64,000 bases of DNA from Endomicrobium sp. (GTDB lineage Bacteria > Elusimicrobiota > Endomicrobiia > Endomicrobiales > Endomicrobiaceae). Below are positions 1 to 9,949 of the stretch, piece after piece. Within the stretch, counting starts at the first letter, position 1, and each line of letters starts with the position of its first letter. A program made the position numbers and the translations under genes. The stretch covers positions 1-64,000 of the forward strand of contig JAISLA010000015.1 in NCBI GenBank assembly GCA_031260705.1, given 5' to 3'. The notes beneath the pieces were generated by a model. It did not search any database. It saw only the letters and a program-made list of their open reading frames with translations, and was not told where the DNA came from.

Positions 1-288
1 AAGCCGCATAAGAAGTTTAAGGGACAGGTATATGTGCTGACGAAAGAAGAAGGAGGGAGGCATACGCCGTTTTTCAATGGGTATCGTCCGCAGTTTTATT
101 TCAGGACGACGGATGTGACAGGGATAGCGCATCTGCCTGAAGGAGTGGAGATGGTGATGCCTGGTGACAATGTGACGATGGATATAGAATTGATAATGCC
201 TGTGGCGATGGAGACGCAGTTGAGGTTTGCGATAAGGGAAGGCGGGAAGACGGTAGGTTCTGGTGTTGTTACCGAGATAGTTGAATAG
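1..288 (+). CDS. tuf: Elongation factor Tu, C-terminal part (5' end outside window)
   Basis: The reading frame is open from the first base and encodes the last 95 residues of EF-Tu, the GTPase that delivers aminoacyl-tRNA to the ribosome. Seen here is domain 3, with the conserved GGRHTPFF and [14 protein letters not shown] segments and the usual GSGVV end. The GTPase domain lies upstream of the window. It is followed 174 bp later by rpsJ, so this is the common str-S10 junction. Nothing looks damaged. Confidence 0.96.
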   Translation, partial: KPHKKFKGQVYVLTKEEGGRHTPFFNGYRPQFYFRTTDVTGIAHLPEGVEMVMPGDNVTMDIELIMPVAMETQLRFAIREGGKTVGSGVVTEIVE

Positions 289-423
289 AAGAGAGTGGGG
301 TTTTTTTGTATTATGTTTGCGTGAGCGAAAGATTTGGGTGGAGAAATTGTTGAATTTGATAAGAAAGAAGTTTTTATTATTTGGATACGGCTTGAACGCA
401 AAATAATCGACGCTTAAGTGTTA

Positions 424-432
424 TGTTATAAA
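424..432 (+). promoter_or_regulatory. Possible extended -10 promoter element before rpsJ
   Basis: The tuf-rpsJ spacer contains TG-T-TATAAA, an extended -10-like element about 30 bp before the rpsJ start. No convincing -35 box sits at the right distance. It could give the S10 cluster its own promoter, but the evidence is only the short motif. Confidence 0.25.
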
Positions 433-462
433 ACAGAGATTAAATAAACAGGATTAAAATCT

Positions 463-789
463 ATGGTAAATGAAAAAACAGTACCGACTCAACGTTTGAG
501 AATTAAGTTGCGGTCGTATGATCATAAAATGTTAGATGATTCTCTTGCAAAGATCGTAGAAACGGCAAGGCGTACCGGTGCGGCTGTAACGGGACCTGTG
601 CTTTTGCCTACTAATATAAAGAAATATACAGTTAACAGATCCGTTCATGCCGATAAAAAGTCGCGTGAACAGTTTGAAATGAGAATTTATAAAAGATTAG
701 TTGATATTCGTGAACCTTCTCCAAAGACTGTGGAAGAACTTATGAAACTTGATTTGCCGGCAGGCATTGATATTGAAATCAAAATGTAG
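463..789 (+). CDS. rpsJ: Ribosomal protein S10
   Basis: This 108-residue protein is full length for S10 (usually 102-105). It carries the family core [12 protein letters not shown] at residues 11-22 and a KRLVDI segment near residue 88. It is part of the 30S head and also serves as NusE in antitermination. It is the first gene of the S10 cluster and lies 33 bp before the chosen rplC start. Confidence 0.97.
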   Translation: MVNEKTVPTQRLRIKLRSYDHKMLDDSLAKIVETARRTGAAVTGPVLLPTNIKKYTVNRSVHADKKSREQFEMRIYKRLVDIREPSPKTVEELMKLDLPAGIDIEIKM

Positions 790-822
790 TCTCTAAAAAT
801 ATTTGAATTGCAGAGAGAAAAT

Positions 823-1506
823 ATGTTAAAATCTATCATTGGAAAAAAAATAGGTATGACGCAGGTTTTTGATGTAAAAAGAAATCTCGTGCCTGTAACA
901 GTAGTGGAAGCGGGACCTTGCGTCATCACAGATGTACGCACGGTTGAAAAAAACGGTTATTCTGCTGTTCAGCTTGGTTTTGGGGAAATAAAAGAAAAAA
1001 ACCTTAACAAAGCTCAAGCAGTCTTTTTTAAGAAAAACAATCTTTCATACAAAAGAACCCTCAAAGAGTTCAGAATCCCTGAAACGGTTGGATTTTCTGT
1101 CGGTCAGGAGATAAAAGTGGATGTGTTCAAAGCCGGTGATTATGTTGATGTTTCCGCAGTTACAAAAGGCAAAGGTTATGCCGGAGTTATTAAGAGACAT
1201 AATTTTGGTATGCAGCCTGTCTCTCATGGTCAGTCTGATAGAACCCGGTCGAGAGGTTCAAGCGGTGCGCAGGGTCCTCAGAAAGTTTTAAAGGGACTGA
1301 AAATGGCCGGACATATGGGCAATGAATATGTTATGGCGCAGAAACTGCTGGTTGTAAATGTTGATGCTGAAAAAAATATTCTGCTTATCAAGGGTTCAGT
1401 TCCTTCTGTTAACAGGGGAACATTATTTATAAGCAATACGCTTAAAAAAATTCCGAAAGTTCCTGTTACGGCAGCACATAAAGAAACAAAAGCTAAGAAG
1501 AAATAA
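823..1506 (+). CDS. rplC: Ribosomal protein L3
   Basis: L3 binds near the peptidyl transferase centre of the 50S subunit. The conserved start IIGKKIGMTQVF and the GKGYAGVIKRHNFG, SHG and GSSGAQGP segments are present. The ATG at 823 is preferred over an in-frame TTG at 808, because it follows a purine-rich stretch and matches the usual N-terminus. The protein is 227 residues, with a lysine-rich C-terminal tail longer than usual. An unusual 417-bp spacer separates it from rplD. Confidence 0.96.
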   Translation: MLKSIIGKKIGMTQVFDVKRNLVPVTVVEAGPCVITDVRTVEKNGYSAVQLGFGEIKEKNLNKAQAVFFKKNNLSYKRTLKEFRIPETVGFSVGQEIKVDVFKAGDYVDVSAVTKGKGYAGVIKRHNFGMQPVSHGQSDRTRSRGSSGAQGPQKVLKGLKMAGHMGNEYVMAQKLLVVNVDAEKNILLIKGSVPSVNRGTLFISNTLKKIPKVPVTAAHKETKAKKK

Positions 1507-1923
1507 TGGTATTACCGGCTTAGATTCGTACAAGAGTTGTCCTGAACTTGATTTAAGATTTGCAGTTAGTATGTTTTTAAGACGTTTTGCGGGAATAACT
1601 GTGCGGCATACTTTCCCGATTTGTCAGTCCAGTTCTGTTGTCCAAGATAGATAAAACCGAAAGTGGAGACGGCATATAACACTTTTGGAACGGCTCTCTT
1701 TCTTTTTGCAAAAGAGTAAATTGCGAAGTGAAAGAGTGCAGGAGATGTTAAATCGGCAGTTGAAAGATGCAGCTTAACGTAAAAGATAAGTATGCGTTTG
1801 ACAAATTTTCAGTGATGCTGCTGTAAATATAGTTCAGGCTTTAAAAAAACGGTTTATCATATTAAAAGTGGAACGATTTTTTCCCGAAAAGCGTTTGGGA
1901 TAAGATAAAAGAGAGAAAGTAAA
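1507..1923 (+). other. 417-bp non-coding spacer between rplC and rplD
   Basis: These two genes are normally adjacent. No open frame of useful length, tRNA or clear terminator was seen. The sequence is mixed and looks like decayed or inserted DNA. Nothing else was recognised. Confidence 0.6.
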
Positions 1924-2544
1924 ATGGAAACAACAGTTTATGATGCAAAGGGTGAGGAAAAAGGTAAAATAGAGCTTCCTGATTTTTTCGGTACGGAAGT
2001 GTCAATCGCACTTTTGCACGAGGTTACGACGGCGTATTTAAATAACCTAAGAGCCGGTACACATAAAACAAAAACGAGAGGTGAAGTGTCTTTTTCAGGA
2101 GCAAAACCCTGGAAACAGAAAGGTACGGGCAATGCCCGCGCAGGGCAGAAAAATTCTCCACTGTGGAGAAAAGGCGGTATCATTTTCGGACCGCAGCCCA
2201 GAGATTATTACACAAAAATGTCAAAACAGAAAAAAAGACTTTCTTTAAATATGGCATTTTCCGCGCAGCTTAAAAACGGCAATATAATTGTTGTCGATTC
2301 GGTGAAAGTCAGTGAAGTTAAAACAAAAAAAGTAATGGAACTCATAAAAAATCTTAAAGTCGGATGCAAGAAAATTGTCTTTGCTATTCCCAGCGATACG
2401 TATTTTAAAGTTGCGGCAAGAAATATAAAAAACGTCGTAGTTGAAAATATTAAAAATATTAACGCATATCAGGTTCTTTGGGCTGATAAACTGGTTATTA
2501 CTCCCGAAGCTGTTGATTTAATAAAAGAAAGACAATCTGCATAA
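1924..2544 (+). CDS. rplD: Ribosomal protein L4
   Basis: L4 is an early-assembly 50S protein lining the exit tunnel. The 206-residue product has the diagnostic loop with THKTKTRGEVSFSG and KPWKQKGTGNARAG (residues about 47-77), then SPLWRKGG. The start lies after a purine-rich AGAGAGAAAG site. In some bacteria L4 also represses its own operon; no such leader was identified here. Confidence 0.97.
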   Translation: METTVYDAKGEEKGKIELPDFFGTEVSIALLHEVTTAYLNNLRAGTHKTKTRGEVSFSGAKPWKQKGTGNARAGQKNSPLWRKGGIIFGPQPRDYYTKMSKQKKRLSLNMAFSAQLKNGNIIVVDSVKVSEVKTKKVMELIKNLKVGCKKIVFAIPSDTYFKVAARNIKNVVVENIKNINAYQVLWADKLVITPEAVDLIKERQSA

Positions 2545-2582
2545 GTTTGAGATAAATTGTCTTTTGTCATTTAGGAAATAAA

Positions 2583-2873
2583 ATGGATATCAGAAACATT
2601 ATTAAAAGATCGGTAGTAACGGAAAAAGCCGTACTTATGAAAGAAAAAGACAATAAATATACTTTTGCGGTAGATAAAAGCGCAAATAAATTTCAGATAA
2701 AATATGCTGTTGAAACTTTATTTAATGTAAAAGTAAAGAGTGTGCATACTTCAAACTGTGTAGGAAAAAGCCTGAAAGTCGGCAGGTATACCGGCGGCTA
2801 TAAAAGCGATTGGAAAAAAGCAATAGTAAAACTCGACAAAGGGCAGGAGATTCAATTAACCGACGGAGACTGA
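2583..2873 (+). CDS. rplW: Ribosomal protein L23
   Basis: This 96-residue protein fits L23, which sits at the tunnel exit and docks trigger factor and SRP. It has the family start IIKRSVVTEKA and the YKSDWKKAIVKL motif. It lies 38 bp after rplD, with an AGGAAAT site before the ATG. A 218-bp gap precedes the chosen rplB start. Confidence 0.96.
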   Translation: MDIRNIIKRSVVTEKAVLMKEKDNKYTFAVDKSANKFQIKYAVETLFNVKVKSVHTSNCVGKSLKVGRYTGGYKSDWKKAIVKLDKGQEIQLTDGD

Positions 2874-3091
2874 TAGCCTGATTTCAGGCGGTGCTTTATG
2901 AAGTAATACAAAAATGTATTGTATTTTTAATATATATCTTTCAAAATCTCATTTTGCATGCGCAGATAGGTGCGAGGTTTGAGGCATTGGAAGCATAGCA
3001 GAGCGAAACATCATTTGTTTTTAAAGAAGCAAATATGGGCGTAAATAAAATAAAAGTGTCTCAGACGTTACCCGATAATAGGAAAAAAGCA

Positions 3092-3919
3092 ATGTCGATT
3101 AAAACATTTAAGCCGTACACGCAGTCAAGAAGACATATGTCAGTTTCAAGTTTTTCGGATATTACAAAAACAAGTCCTGAAAAATCATTGACGAAAATAA
3201 TAAAGAAAAAAGGTGGCCGCAATAATACCGGGCAGGTAATGGTTCGTTTTAGAGGCGGCGGTCATAAAAGATTTTATAGAATTATTGATTTTAAGCGGGA
3301 TAAATTTAATATTCCGGCGGAAGTAATGTCAATAGAGTACGATCCTAACCGTTCAAGCCGAATAGCTCTTCTGCAGTATCTAGACGGTGAAAAAAGATAT
3401 ATACTTTACCCCGTAGGCGTAAATGTCGGGGATTTGCTTGTGTCCGGTCCGGATGCAGGTATAAAGCCGGGAAATTCTCTTCCTATTTCAAATATACCGC
3501 TTGGTACTTTTGTACATAATTTGGAGCTTGTGGCGGGTAAAGGTGGACAGTTTGTTCGTTCTGCCGGCGCTGCGGCGCAGATTCTTGCTAAAGAAGACGA
3601 TTATGCTCATATAAGAATGCCTTCCGGTGAGATAAGGCTTATCCGTGTGAAGTGTTATGCGACAATCGGTCAGGTGGGAAATTTAGACCACGAAAATATT
3701 ACGCTGGGTTCTGCGGGAAGAAGTCGCCACATGGGCAGAAAGCCTCATGTACGCGGAACTGCAATGAATGCCGTCGACCATCCTCACGGAGGCGGCAGAG
3801 GAAAATCAAAAGGCAATAATCGGCCCAGAAGTCCTTGGAACCAGCCTGCTAAAGGTTTTAAGACAAGACCTAAAAAAATCTGGGATTGGGTAATAGTTAG
3901 TCGCCGTAATAAAAGTTAA
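3092..3919 (+). CDS. rplB: Ribosomal protein L2
   Basis: L2 is a core 50S protein near the peptidyl transferase centre. The product contains the family start [12 protein letters not shown], the RNA-binding [15 protein letters not shown] segment and the C-terminal [10 protein letters not shown] signature with the conserved histidine. The ATG at 3092 is chosen over an in-frame ATG at 3035. It gives a 275-residue protein of normal size and follows AGGAAAAAA; the 19 extra codons do not resemble L2. Confidence 0.95.
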   Translation: MSIKTFKPYTQSRRHMSVSSFSDITKTSPEKSLTKIIKKKGGRNNTGQVMVRFRGGGHKRFYRIIDFKRDKFNIPAEVMSIEYDPNRSSRIALLQYLDGEKRYILYPVGVNVGDLLVSGPDAGIKPGNSLPISNIPLGTFVHNLELVAGKGGQFVRSAGAAAQILAKEDDYAHIRMPSGEIRLIRVKCYATIGQVGNLDHENITLGSAGRSRHMGRKPHVRGTAMNAVDHPHGGGRGKSKGNNRPRSPWNQPAKGFKTRPKKIWDWVIVSRRNKS

Positions 3920-3942
3920 GAATTAATCGGGGGAAAAAATAG

Positions 3943-4227
3943 ATGAGTCGTTCAACAAAAAAAGGACCTTACGTAAATGAAAAGCTTTTTGAGAAAATGC
4001 AAAAGCTTAATAGAACCGGTGACAGAAAAGTTGTTAAAACTTGGGCGAGAGCAAGTGTTATAACTCCGGAATTTGTCGGACATACGATAGCGATACATAA
4101 TGGCAAAAAGTTTCTTCCGGTATTTATATCAGAACAAATGGTGGGTCACAAATTAGGGGAATTTGCTCCGACAAGGACTTTTAAAGGTCATGGCGGAATG
4201 ACAAAGCAAGAGACGTCTCTTGTATAA
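3943..4227 (+). CDS. rpsS: Ribosomal protein S19
   Basis: This is a 94-residue S19, a 30S head protein. The start [10 protein letters not shown] and the C-terminal [16 protein letters not shown] motif are both intact. It lies 23 bp after rplB with a GGGGG-rich site before the ATG. The 104-bp gap to rplV is longer than usual. Confidence 0.97.
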   Translation: MSRSTKKGPYVNEKLFEKMQKLNRTGDRKVVKTWARASVITPEFVGHTIAIHNGKKFLPVFISEQMVGHKLGEFAPTRTFKGHGGMTKQETSLV

Positions 4228-4331
4228 ACAGACGTGAACAAAAATGTGCATCGGCTACTACTTTTCAGAGATGCGATGTCAGCTGTTCTCTGCACGCGTA
4301 GTGTTATTGTTAAACATAAAAGGATATTGAG

Positions 4332-4724
4332 ATGGAAGCAAAGGCAACGACAAAGTTTGTCAGATATACCCCAAGAAAAGTAAATCAAGTTCTTGCGCTT
4401 ATAAGAAACAAAAAAGTTGAGAAAGCGTTTGAAATTCTTTCTTTTCTTCCAAAATCGGCTGCAGTGCTTGTTAAAAAAGTATTGAAAAGCGCGACGGCGA
4501 ATGCAGTAAAGCTTGAGGATTATTCAGGTCTTAAAGTGAAAGAAGCGTGGGTCGGAAACGGTCCGATATTAAAAAGAATGAGAGCGGGATCGAAAGGAAG
4601 AAGTATGCCTATAAAAAAAAGAACGGTTCATCTTACGATAGTTGTTACGGATGGTAGCGTATCTGCGGAAAAAATAAAGAAAAAAGCAGTTAAAAACGAA
4701 ATTGAAGTGAAAAAAGCGGAGTAA
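4332..4724 (+). CDS. rplV: Ribosomal protein L22
   Basis: L22 lines the 50S exit tunnel. The 130-residue product has FVRYTPRKVNQVL at its start, the ATANAVKL segment and the beta-hairpin region KRMRAGSKGRSMPIKKRTVHLTIVV. A lysine-rich C-terminal tail extends it slightly beyond the common 110-115 residues. An AGGA site precedes the ATG. Confidence 0.97.
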   Translation: MEAKATTKFVRYTPRKVNQVLALIRNKKVEKAFEILSFLPKSAAVLVKKVLKSATANAVKLEDYSGLKVKEAWVGNGPILKRMRAGSKGRSMPIKKRTVHLTIVVTDGSVSAEKIKKKAVKNEIEVKKAE

Positions 4725-4755
4725 GATAAAAATTTTTTAGGAAAGGTAAGGCAAA

Positions 4756-5469
4756 ATGGGTCATAAAATACATCCCAAAAGTATAAGATTAGGATATATC
4801 AAAGATTGGGAATCAAAATGGTTTAACTTGAAAGAGATGCCTAATTTTATTGAGGAAGATTATCGTATAAGAGTTTATTTGAAAAATAAACTTAAATTGG
4901 CTTCCGTGTCAAAAATTGTGATTGAAAGACCCGGCAAGTATTTACGCGTGAATATTTATACGGCTCGTCCGGGAATTGTAATCGGAAAAGGCGGGCAGGG
5001 CATTGAAAGTTTAAGAAAAGAAATTGAAACCATGACGGCAAAGAAAACTTTTGTAAACGTTATGGAAATTAAAAGACCTGAAATCGACGCTCAACTTGCG
5101 TCTGAGAACATTGCATTTCAGCTGGAAAAACAAATTGCTTTCAGAAGAGTGATGAAGAAAACAATAGAAAAAGCAATGACGGTGGGAGTGCAGGGAATAA
5201 AAGTGATGGTTTCTGGCAGGCTGGGCGGAACAGAAATTGCGAGAACCGAATGGCTTAAGGAAGGAAGAATTCCTTTGCAGACTTTCAGAGCCGATATTGA
5301 CTACGGCTTTTCGGAAGCTTGTACGACTATGGGTCAGATAGGCGTAAAAGTATGGATATTTAAAAGAGAATTTTTTAAAAAGACGGCTGAAGAATTGACT
5401 GAAAAGGCAAAAGTTATCGTTGATTTAGATACGGCAGCAAAACAGGCTCAGGCGATAGTGACGGAATAA
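4756..5469 (+). CDS. rpsC: Ribosomal protein S3
   Basis: S3 forms the mRNA entry channel of the 30S subunit. The 237-residue protein begins MGHKIHPKSIRLGYIKDW, has a KH-type GKGG motif at about residues 77-80 and the C-terminal domain with SGRLGGTEIARTEW. Length and motifs are normal. It follows rplV by 31 bp with an AGGAAAGG site. Confidence 0.97.
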   Translation: MGHKIHPKSIRLGYIKDWESKWFNLKEMPNFIEEDYRIRVYLKNKLKLASVSKIVIERPGKYLRVNIYTARPGIVIGKGGQGIESLRKEIETMTAKKTFVNVMEIKRPEIDAQLASENIAFQLEKQIAFRRVMKKTIEKAMTVGVQGIKVMVSGRLGGTEIARTEWLKEGRIPLQTFRADIDYGFSEACTTMGQIGVKVWIFKREFFKKTAEELTEKAKVIVDLDTAAKQAQAIVTE

Positions 5470-5508
5470 TCTAAACAGACTAAAACATAAAGTCAGAGGA
5501 TATTTATA

Positions 5509-5922
5509 ATGTTGATGCCAAAAAGAGTTAAATATAGGAAAATGCAGAGGGGAAGAATGAAAGGCAAAGCCAAAGGCGGAGCTTCTTTAGCTTTCGGCAA
5601 ATACGGACTTCAGGCTCTTGAACCTGTGTGGATAAACAGCAACCAGATAGAAGCGGCTCGTATTGCGCTGGCGAGATCTATAAAAAAAAGCGGAAAAGTT
5701 TGGATAAGAATATTTCCTGATAAGCCTGTCACAAAAAAGCCTGCTGAAACAAGAATGGGTAAAGGTAAAGGCGATCTGCAGTTTTGGGTTGCGGTAGTAA
5801 AATCCGGAAGAGTAATGTTTGAAATGGAAGGTATTCCGGAAGCAGAGGCAAAAAAAGCCCTGAGACTTGCTTCAAATAAACTTCCTATACATACAAAGAT
5901 TTTAGTCAGAGCCGATATTTGA
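5509..5922 (+). CDS. rplP: Ribosomal protein L16
   Basis: L16 is a late-assembly 50S protein at the A-site tRNA elbow. The 137-residue product starts [11 protein letters not shown] and has [21 protein letters not shown]. The ATG at 5509 is kept because AGAGG lies 9 bp upstream; the ATG at 5515 would be too far from that site. It lies seven bases before rpmC. Confidence 0.97.
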   Translation: MLMPKRVKYRKMQRGRMKGKAKGGASLAFGKYGLQALEPVWINSNQIEAARIALARSIKKSGKVWIRIFPDKPVTKKPAETRMGKGKGDLQFWVAVVKSGRVMFEMEGIPEAEAKKALRLASNKLPIHTKILVRADI

Positions 5923-5929
5923 GGATGCG

Positions 5930-6133
5930 ATGAAAAGTAAAAATTGGAATGAAATGAAAAATATGACGAGACTTGAGTTAAATGCAAAACTTAACGAGTT
6001 ACAGGATAAAATTTTCAGGTTAAGATTCCGTCATTCGACGGTTCCTGTAAAAAATCCTCTTAAAATAAGAGAAATAAGAAAAGATATAGCGAGAATTCAA
6101 ACTCTTATTGCTCAGAAGAAAAAGGCTAAATAA
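5930..6133 (+). CDS. rpmC: Ribosomal protein L29
   Basis: This is a 67-residue L29, a small helical 50S protein at the tunnel exit. The family pattern LNELQDKIFRLRFRHST with a later IRKDIARIQTL segment is present. It is tightly linked to rplP, with a GAGG site at the end of that gene. Confidence 0.95.
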   Translation: MKSKNWNEMKNMTRLELNAKLNELQDKIFRLRFRHSTVPVKNPLKIREIRKDIARIQTLIAQKKKAK

Positions 6134-6168
6134 AGAGTCTGAATAAGAAAAAATAATAGGAAGGAATA

Positions 6169-6432
6169 ATGTCAGAACGTGGAAAACGCAAGTTCCGTAC
6201 AGGCGTAGTTGTAAGCGATAAAAGCAATAAGACAAGGCAGGTCTCTGTTGAGAGAACATACATCCATTCTTTATACGAACGTGTGCTTCGCAGTAAAAGT
6301 AAATTTATAGTGCATGATGAAAAAAATATCTCTCATGTAGGCGATACGGTCAAAATAATGGAGTCTAGACCGTTGTCTAAGACGAAAAGGTGGACATTGA
6401 TTGAAGTTGTAAATAAAATATCGGAAATCTAA
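6169..6432 (+). CDS. rpsQ: Ribosomal protein S17
   Basis: S17 is an OB-fold 30S assembly protein. The 87-residue product contains [25 protein letters not shown] split over its first half, then the HDEKN and [18 protein letters not shown] segments. The ATG follows AGGAAGGA. Confidence 0.96.
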   Translation: MSERGKRKFRTGVVVSDKSNKTRQVSVERTYIHSLYERVLRSKSKFIVHDEKNISHVGDTVKIMESRPLSKTKRWTLIEVVNKISEI

Positions 6433-6457
6433 AATAAGTTTTTCGAAGGATAACGGA

Positions 6458-6826
6458 ATGATTCAGGAAAGAACTATTTTGAATGTTGCAGATAATTCGG
6501 GAGCAAGAAAAATCCGTTGCTTTAGAGTTACTAAGGGATTAAAACGCCGGTATGCCAGCATAGGTGATGTAATTCATGCGTCGGTTCAAGATGCGTTGCC
6601 GCATGCAAATATTAAGAAAGGCGATGTCGTTAAAGCTGTAGTGGTGCGTACGGTAAAAGAGATACGCCGCGCGGACGGAACTTATATTAAATTCGACGAC
6701 AATGCAGCTGTTATTATCAATGACGAAGGTGAACCGAAAGGAACTCGTATTTTCGGACCGGTTGCGAGAGAACTCAGGGAAAACAATTATCTTAAAATAA
6801 TTTCTTTAGCGCCGGAAGTGATATAA
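6458..6826 (+). CDS. rplN: Ribosomal protein L14
   Basis: This is a 122-residue L14, a 50S protein at the subunit interface. The start [18 protein letters not shown] and the end [10 protein letters not shown] are canonical, and [13 protein letters not shown] is present. It is followed by a 202-bp non-coding gap before rplX, where the two genes are usually almost contiguous. Confidence 0.97.
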   Translation: MIQERTILNVADNSGARKIRCFRVTKGLKRRYASIGDVIHASVQDALPHANIKKGDVVKAVVVRTVKEIRRADGTYIKFDDNAAVIINDEGEPKGTRIFGPVARELRENNYLKIISLAPEVI

Positions 6827-7028
6827 ATGTTTGTGCTTTTTATTTGTCTCTGCCTCTGTCCGGTTATTATATTGTAAATTGAAGAATGCGGGTTTCTGTC
6901 TGTCATCATTGTGAACGGACGGAATGAACAGTCCGGAAAAGCGAAAGATGCAGTAAAAATGTCAGGGTATTCCTGAAACGAAATGACTGCTTTCTCAACA
7001 TGTAGACGAAGAAAGGGAAATATAACAA

Positions 7029-7340
7029 ATGCTTAACATTAAGAAAAAAGACAAGGTATTAATTTTATCGGGAAAAGACAAAGGGAAAAAAGGCGAAGTC
7101 ATTTATGTTTCCCCTGATAAGGGCAAGGTTATCGTTACAAAAATAAATGTTGTCAAAAGACATACTAAACCTACTCGTAAAGATCCGGGAGGAATTCATA
7201 AAAAAGAAGCTCCTATTGCCATAAGTAAAGTTATGCTTATATGTCCAAAATGCAATCGGGGTTCAAGACCTAAATTTGATAAGCTTTCGGATGGGAAGAA
7301 GATAAGAGTGTGCCATCGTTGCGGTGAGATGATAATTTGA
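7029..7340 (+). CDS. rplX: Ribosomal protein L24 (zinc-ribbon type)
   Basis: L24 initiates 50S assembly. The 103-residue protein has the KOW region LSGKDKGKKGEVI and the KRHTKPTRKDPGGI segment. Its C-terminal half carries CPKC and CHRC pairs, which probably bind zinc as in many long L24 proteins. Gaps of 202 and 151 bp flank it. Confidence 0.96.
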   Translation: MLNIKKKDKVLILSGKDKGKKGEVIYVSPDKGKVIVTKINVVKRHTKPTRKDPGGIHKKEAPIAISKVMLICPKCNRGSRPKFDKLSDGKKIRVCHRCGEMII

Positions 7341-7491
7341 TGCGTTGTCTTTTGGTTTTTTTGAACTGTGAAATTTTTCCCGTCTGCAATTTTTAGCAGA
7401 CTTTTCCGGTTCTGTTTGGCAGAAAGCTCAAAATATTTCGTATTGTCGTGAAGCAGTCGAAAGTATAAAGGAAATAGATAAGGAAAGAATA

Positions 7492-8061
7492 ATGAATCAG
7501 CCTCGTTTAAAAGAATTTTATCGTAAGAATATAATGGCGGAACTTAAGAAACAGCTCAGCTTTAAAAATGTTCACCAGATTCCCAGACTTACGAAAATAG
7601 TCGTAAATATTGGACTGGGCGAAGCAAAAGAAAACATTAAAGTTTTGGACATCGCAGCTGAAGAACTTGCAGCAATTACCGGACAGAAACCTTTGATTTG
7701 TCGTGCAAAAAAATCGTTGTCAAACTTTAAAATACGGCAGGGAATGCCTATAGGCATTAAAGTAACGCTCAGAAGTGCTATTATGTATGAATTTTTAGAC
7801 AGGCTTATTAACGTTGCAATGCCGCGTATAAGAGACTTCAGGGGTATTGAATCTAGCAGTTTTGACGGAAAAGGCAATTTTAATTTAGGTCTTGCCGAGC
7901 AGTACATTTTCCCTGAAATAAACGTTGAAAAATCGGACAAAGCTAGAGGAATGAATGTTACTATAGTGACAACGGCGGAAAAAGACGAACATGCAAAAGT
8001 GTTGCTTGAGTCTTTCGGTATGCCGTTTAAGAAAAAGCTGATAAACAAAAACAACAAATAA
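7492..8061 (+). CDS. rplE: Ribosomal protein L5
   Basis: L5 binds 5S rRNA in the central protuberance. The 189-residue product shows IPRLTKIVVNIGLGEA, the GQKPLICRAKKSLSNFKIRQGMPIG region and a FPEI segment near the end. The start follows AAGGAAAG. The C-terminal tail is slightly long and lysine-rich. Confidence 0.97.
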   Translation: MNQPRLKEFYRKNIMAELKKQLSFKNVHQIPRLTKIVVNIGLGEAKENIKVLDIAAEELAAITGQKPLICRAKKSLSNFKIRQGMPIGIKVTLRSAIMYEFLDRLINVAMPRIRDFRGIESSSFDGKGNFNLGLAEQYIFPEINVEKSDKARGMNVTIVTTAEKDEHAKVLLESFGMPFKKKLINKNNK

Positions 8062-8079
8062 ATTAAAGGATATTTTTCT

Positions 8080-8265
8080 ATGGCAACAACTTCAGCAGAA
8101 GCAAAGATGCGTAAACCTCAGAAATTTGCAACGCGGTACAGGAATAGATGTCGTCTATGCGGAAGACCGCGCGGCTATTATAGAGATTTCGGAATTTGCA
8201 GAATATGTCTGCGCAAATTAGCGCACAATGGCGAAATACCGGGCGTCACAAAATCAAGCTGGTAA
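8080..8265 (+). CDS. rpsN: Ribosomal protein S14, zinc-binding short form
   Basis: This is the 61-residue type Z S14, with the zinc ligands as CRLC and CRIC pairs and the end GVTKSSW. The short form needs zinc, unlike the longer zinc-free paralogue of some bacteria. It sits 18 bp after rplE with an AAAGGA site. Confidence 0.97.
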   Translation: MATTSAEAKMRKPQKFATRYRNRCRLCGRPRGYYRDFGICRICLRKLAHNGEIPGVTKSSW

Positions 8266-8292
8266 TAACTTTTAAAAGAAGAGGTTGGTTGA

Positions 8293-8694
8293 ATGATTAT
8301 AGATCCAATATCAGATATGTTTACGCGCATTCGTAATGCAAATTTGAAACTGCACGAAAAAGTCGATGTTCCGTCTTCAAAATTGAAATTGAAAATTGCA
8401 AAGATTTTAAAAGAGGAAGGATATATCTCGGGTTACGAAATCAAAAACATTGAAAACCAAACTCAGAGTGTTTTGAGAATTCATCTTAGATATACATCTG
8501 AAGGCAAAGCAGTTATTCAGGGTATAAAAAGAGTTTCAAAATCAAGCTTGAGGATATATAAAGGTCATGCTGATGTGCCTAGAACTATCGGCGGTTTGGG
8601 CGTTACCATTATTTCTACATCTAGAGGTTTGATGACAGACAGACAGGCGAGAAAAGATAAGATCGGTGGAGAAGTAATAGGATGCGTTTGGTGA
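8293..8694 (+). CDS. rpsH: Ribosomal protein S8
   Basis: S8 is a primary 16S rRNA binder. The 133-residue product begins MIIDPISDMFTRIRNAN and ends with the GVTIISTSRGLMTDRQARK and GGEVIGCVW signature. An AAGAGG site precedes the ATG. The 99-bp gap to rplF has no recognisable feature. Confidence 0.97.
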   Translation: MIIDPISDMFTRIRNANLKLHEKVDVPSSKLKLKIAKILKEEGYISGYEIKNIENQTQSVLRIHLRYTSEGKAVIQGIKRVSKSSLRIYKGHADVPRTIGGLGVTIISTSRGLMTDRQARKDKIGGEVIGCVW

Positions 8695-8793
8695 GGGCAT
8701 GACAGGAAAGGGACGATAAACTGTAGTTGTGAAAGATAAAAAATCCTGAAAGATCCGGCGGTTTGGCAAAAAATTTATATTGAGGATCAAATA

Positions 8794-9360
8794 ATGAGTC
8801 GCTTAGGAAAAAAACCGGTTTGTATGCCGGAAAAAGTGAAAGCGGAATTTAAAAAAGGAATACTTGAAGTAACGGGTCCTGGCGGAAAGCTTTTGCAGGT
8901 AATTGATAAGAATATGAGCGTGAAAATTGACAAAAGCACTATCCTTGTCGAGGCTTTGGGAGATTCGCGCCGGCACAATATGCTGCATGGTCTTACAAGA
9001 GGCCTTGTTGTCAATATGGTTGAAGGCGTTACAAAAGGCTTTAAAAAGGAACTTGAAATAATAGGACTTGGTTACAAAGCAAACGTAGAAAGCGGAAAAA
9101 ATTTGGTTATGGCTGTGGGTTTCTCACATCTGGTAACTCTTCCTATACCTTGCACGGTAAAAGTTAATGCGTTTCTTACGCCCGATAAAAATACTTTAAT
9201 TACAGTAACGGGAATTGATAAATATGAAGTCGGAGCATTTGCCGCCCGGATAAGAGCTGTAAAACCGGCTGAGCCTTATAAAGGTTTTGGTATAAAATAT
9301 TCAGGTGAGAAGATTATAAGAAAAGACGGAAAAGCTGCGGCAGGTACAGGCAAGAAATAG
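8794..9360 (+). CDS. rplF: Ribosomal protein L6
   Basis: L6 lies near the factor-binding site of the 50S subunit. The 188-residue product has the start SRLGKKPV, the LEIIGLGYKA segment and the C-terminal RAVKPAEPYKGFGIKYSGE signature. It is eight bases before rplR. Confidence 0.97.
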   Translation: MSRLGKKPVCMPEKVKAEFKKGILEVTGPGGKLLQVIDKNMSVKIDKSTILVEALGDSRRHNMLHGLTRGLVVNMVEGVTKGFKKELEIIGLGYKANVESGKNLVMAVGFSHLVTLPIPCTVKVNAFLTPDKNTLITVTGIDKYEVGAFAARIRAVKPAEPYKGFGIKYSGEKIIRKDGKAAAGTGKK

Positions 9361-9368
9361 AGGATTAA

Positions 9369-9728
9369 ATGAAAGATTCAAATAAGAGATTTAATTATCG
9401 CGTAAAAAGAGTTAGAAGTAAAATTAACGGAACTCATGACAAACCGCGTTTAAGCGTTTACCGCGGACATAAACATATTTATGCGCAGATTATTGACGAC
9501 AGCAGAGGCGTCACCCTTGCTTCGGCATCAACATTGTCGCCGGAGCTTAAAGGAAAATTGAAAATTAACGATACTGTAGAAGCCGCTAAATCTATCGGCG
9601 GTTTGATTGCAAAAAAGGCAGTTGAAAAGGGTGTAAAGAAAGTTGTTTTTGATCGCAGGGGATATGAATATACGGGCAAGATTAAAGCGCTTGCAGATGC
9701 TGCAAGAGAAAGCGGACTTGAATTTTAG
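9369..9728 (+). CDS. rplR: Ribosomal protein L18
   Basis: L18 binds 5S rRNA. The 119-residue product contains [45 protein letters not shown] split into its usual blocks, and no frameshift. A 648-bp non-coding stretch follows before rpsE, which is striking inside the spc operon. Confidence 0.97.
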   Translation: MKDSNKRFNYRVKRVRSKINGTHDKPRLSVYRGHKHIYAQIIDDSRGVTLASASTLSPELKGKLKINDTVEAAKSIGGLIAKKAVEKGVKKVVFDRRGYEYTGKIKALADAARESGLEF

Positions 9729-9949
9729 AAGCCTTTCCTCTTTAGCGAGGATTATTGCCTTTTTATCTGCAGAGCCTCTCTTTTTTGTCTTATTTTCTCT
9801 GCATAAAACTCCATTCCGTTTACGTACTTATCAAAAAATTAAAGAGTTGTTAAGTGAAATATTCTTTCTTATTTTTTACAACATGGAAATCCTTTTTTAT
9901 AATCTGACCGCTCTTCGTACGATTTTTAAATAAGTGTTAAACCGTCTGG

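Noticed and set aside
3035-3091. N-terminal extension of L2
   Set aside because: The extra 19 codons do not resemble L2, and the ATG at 3092 has a better ribosome site.
9643-9933. 96-codon plus-strand frame spanning the end of rplR and the spacer
   Set aside because: It begins inside rplR in another frame, and its spacer half has no family resemblance or ribosome site.
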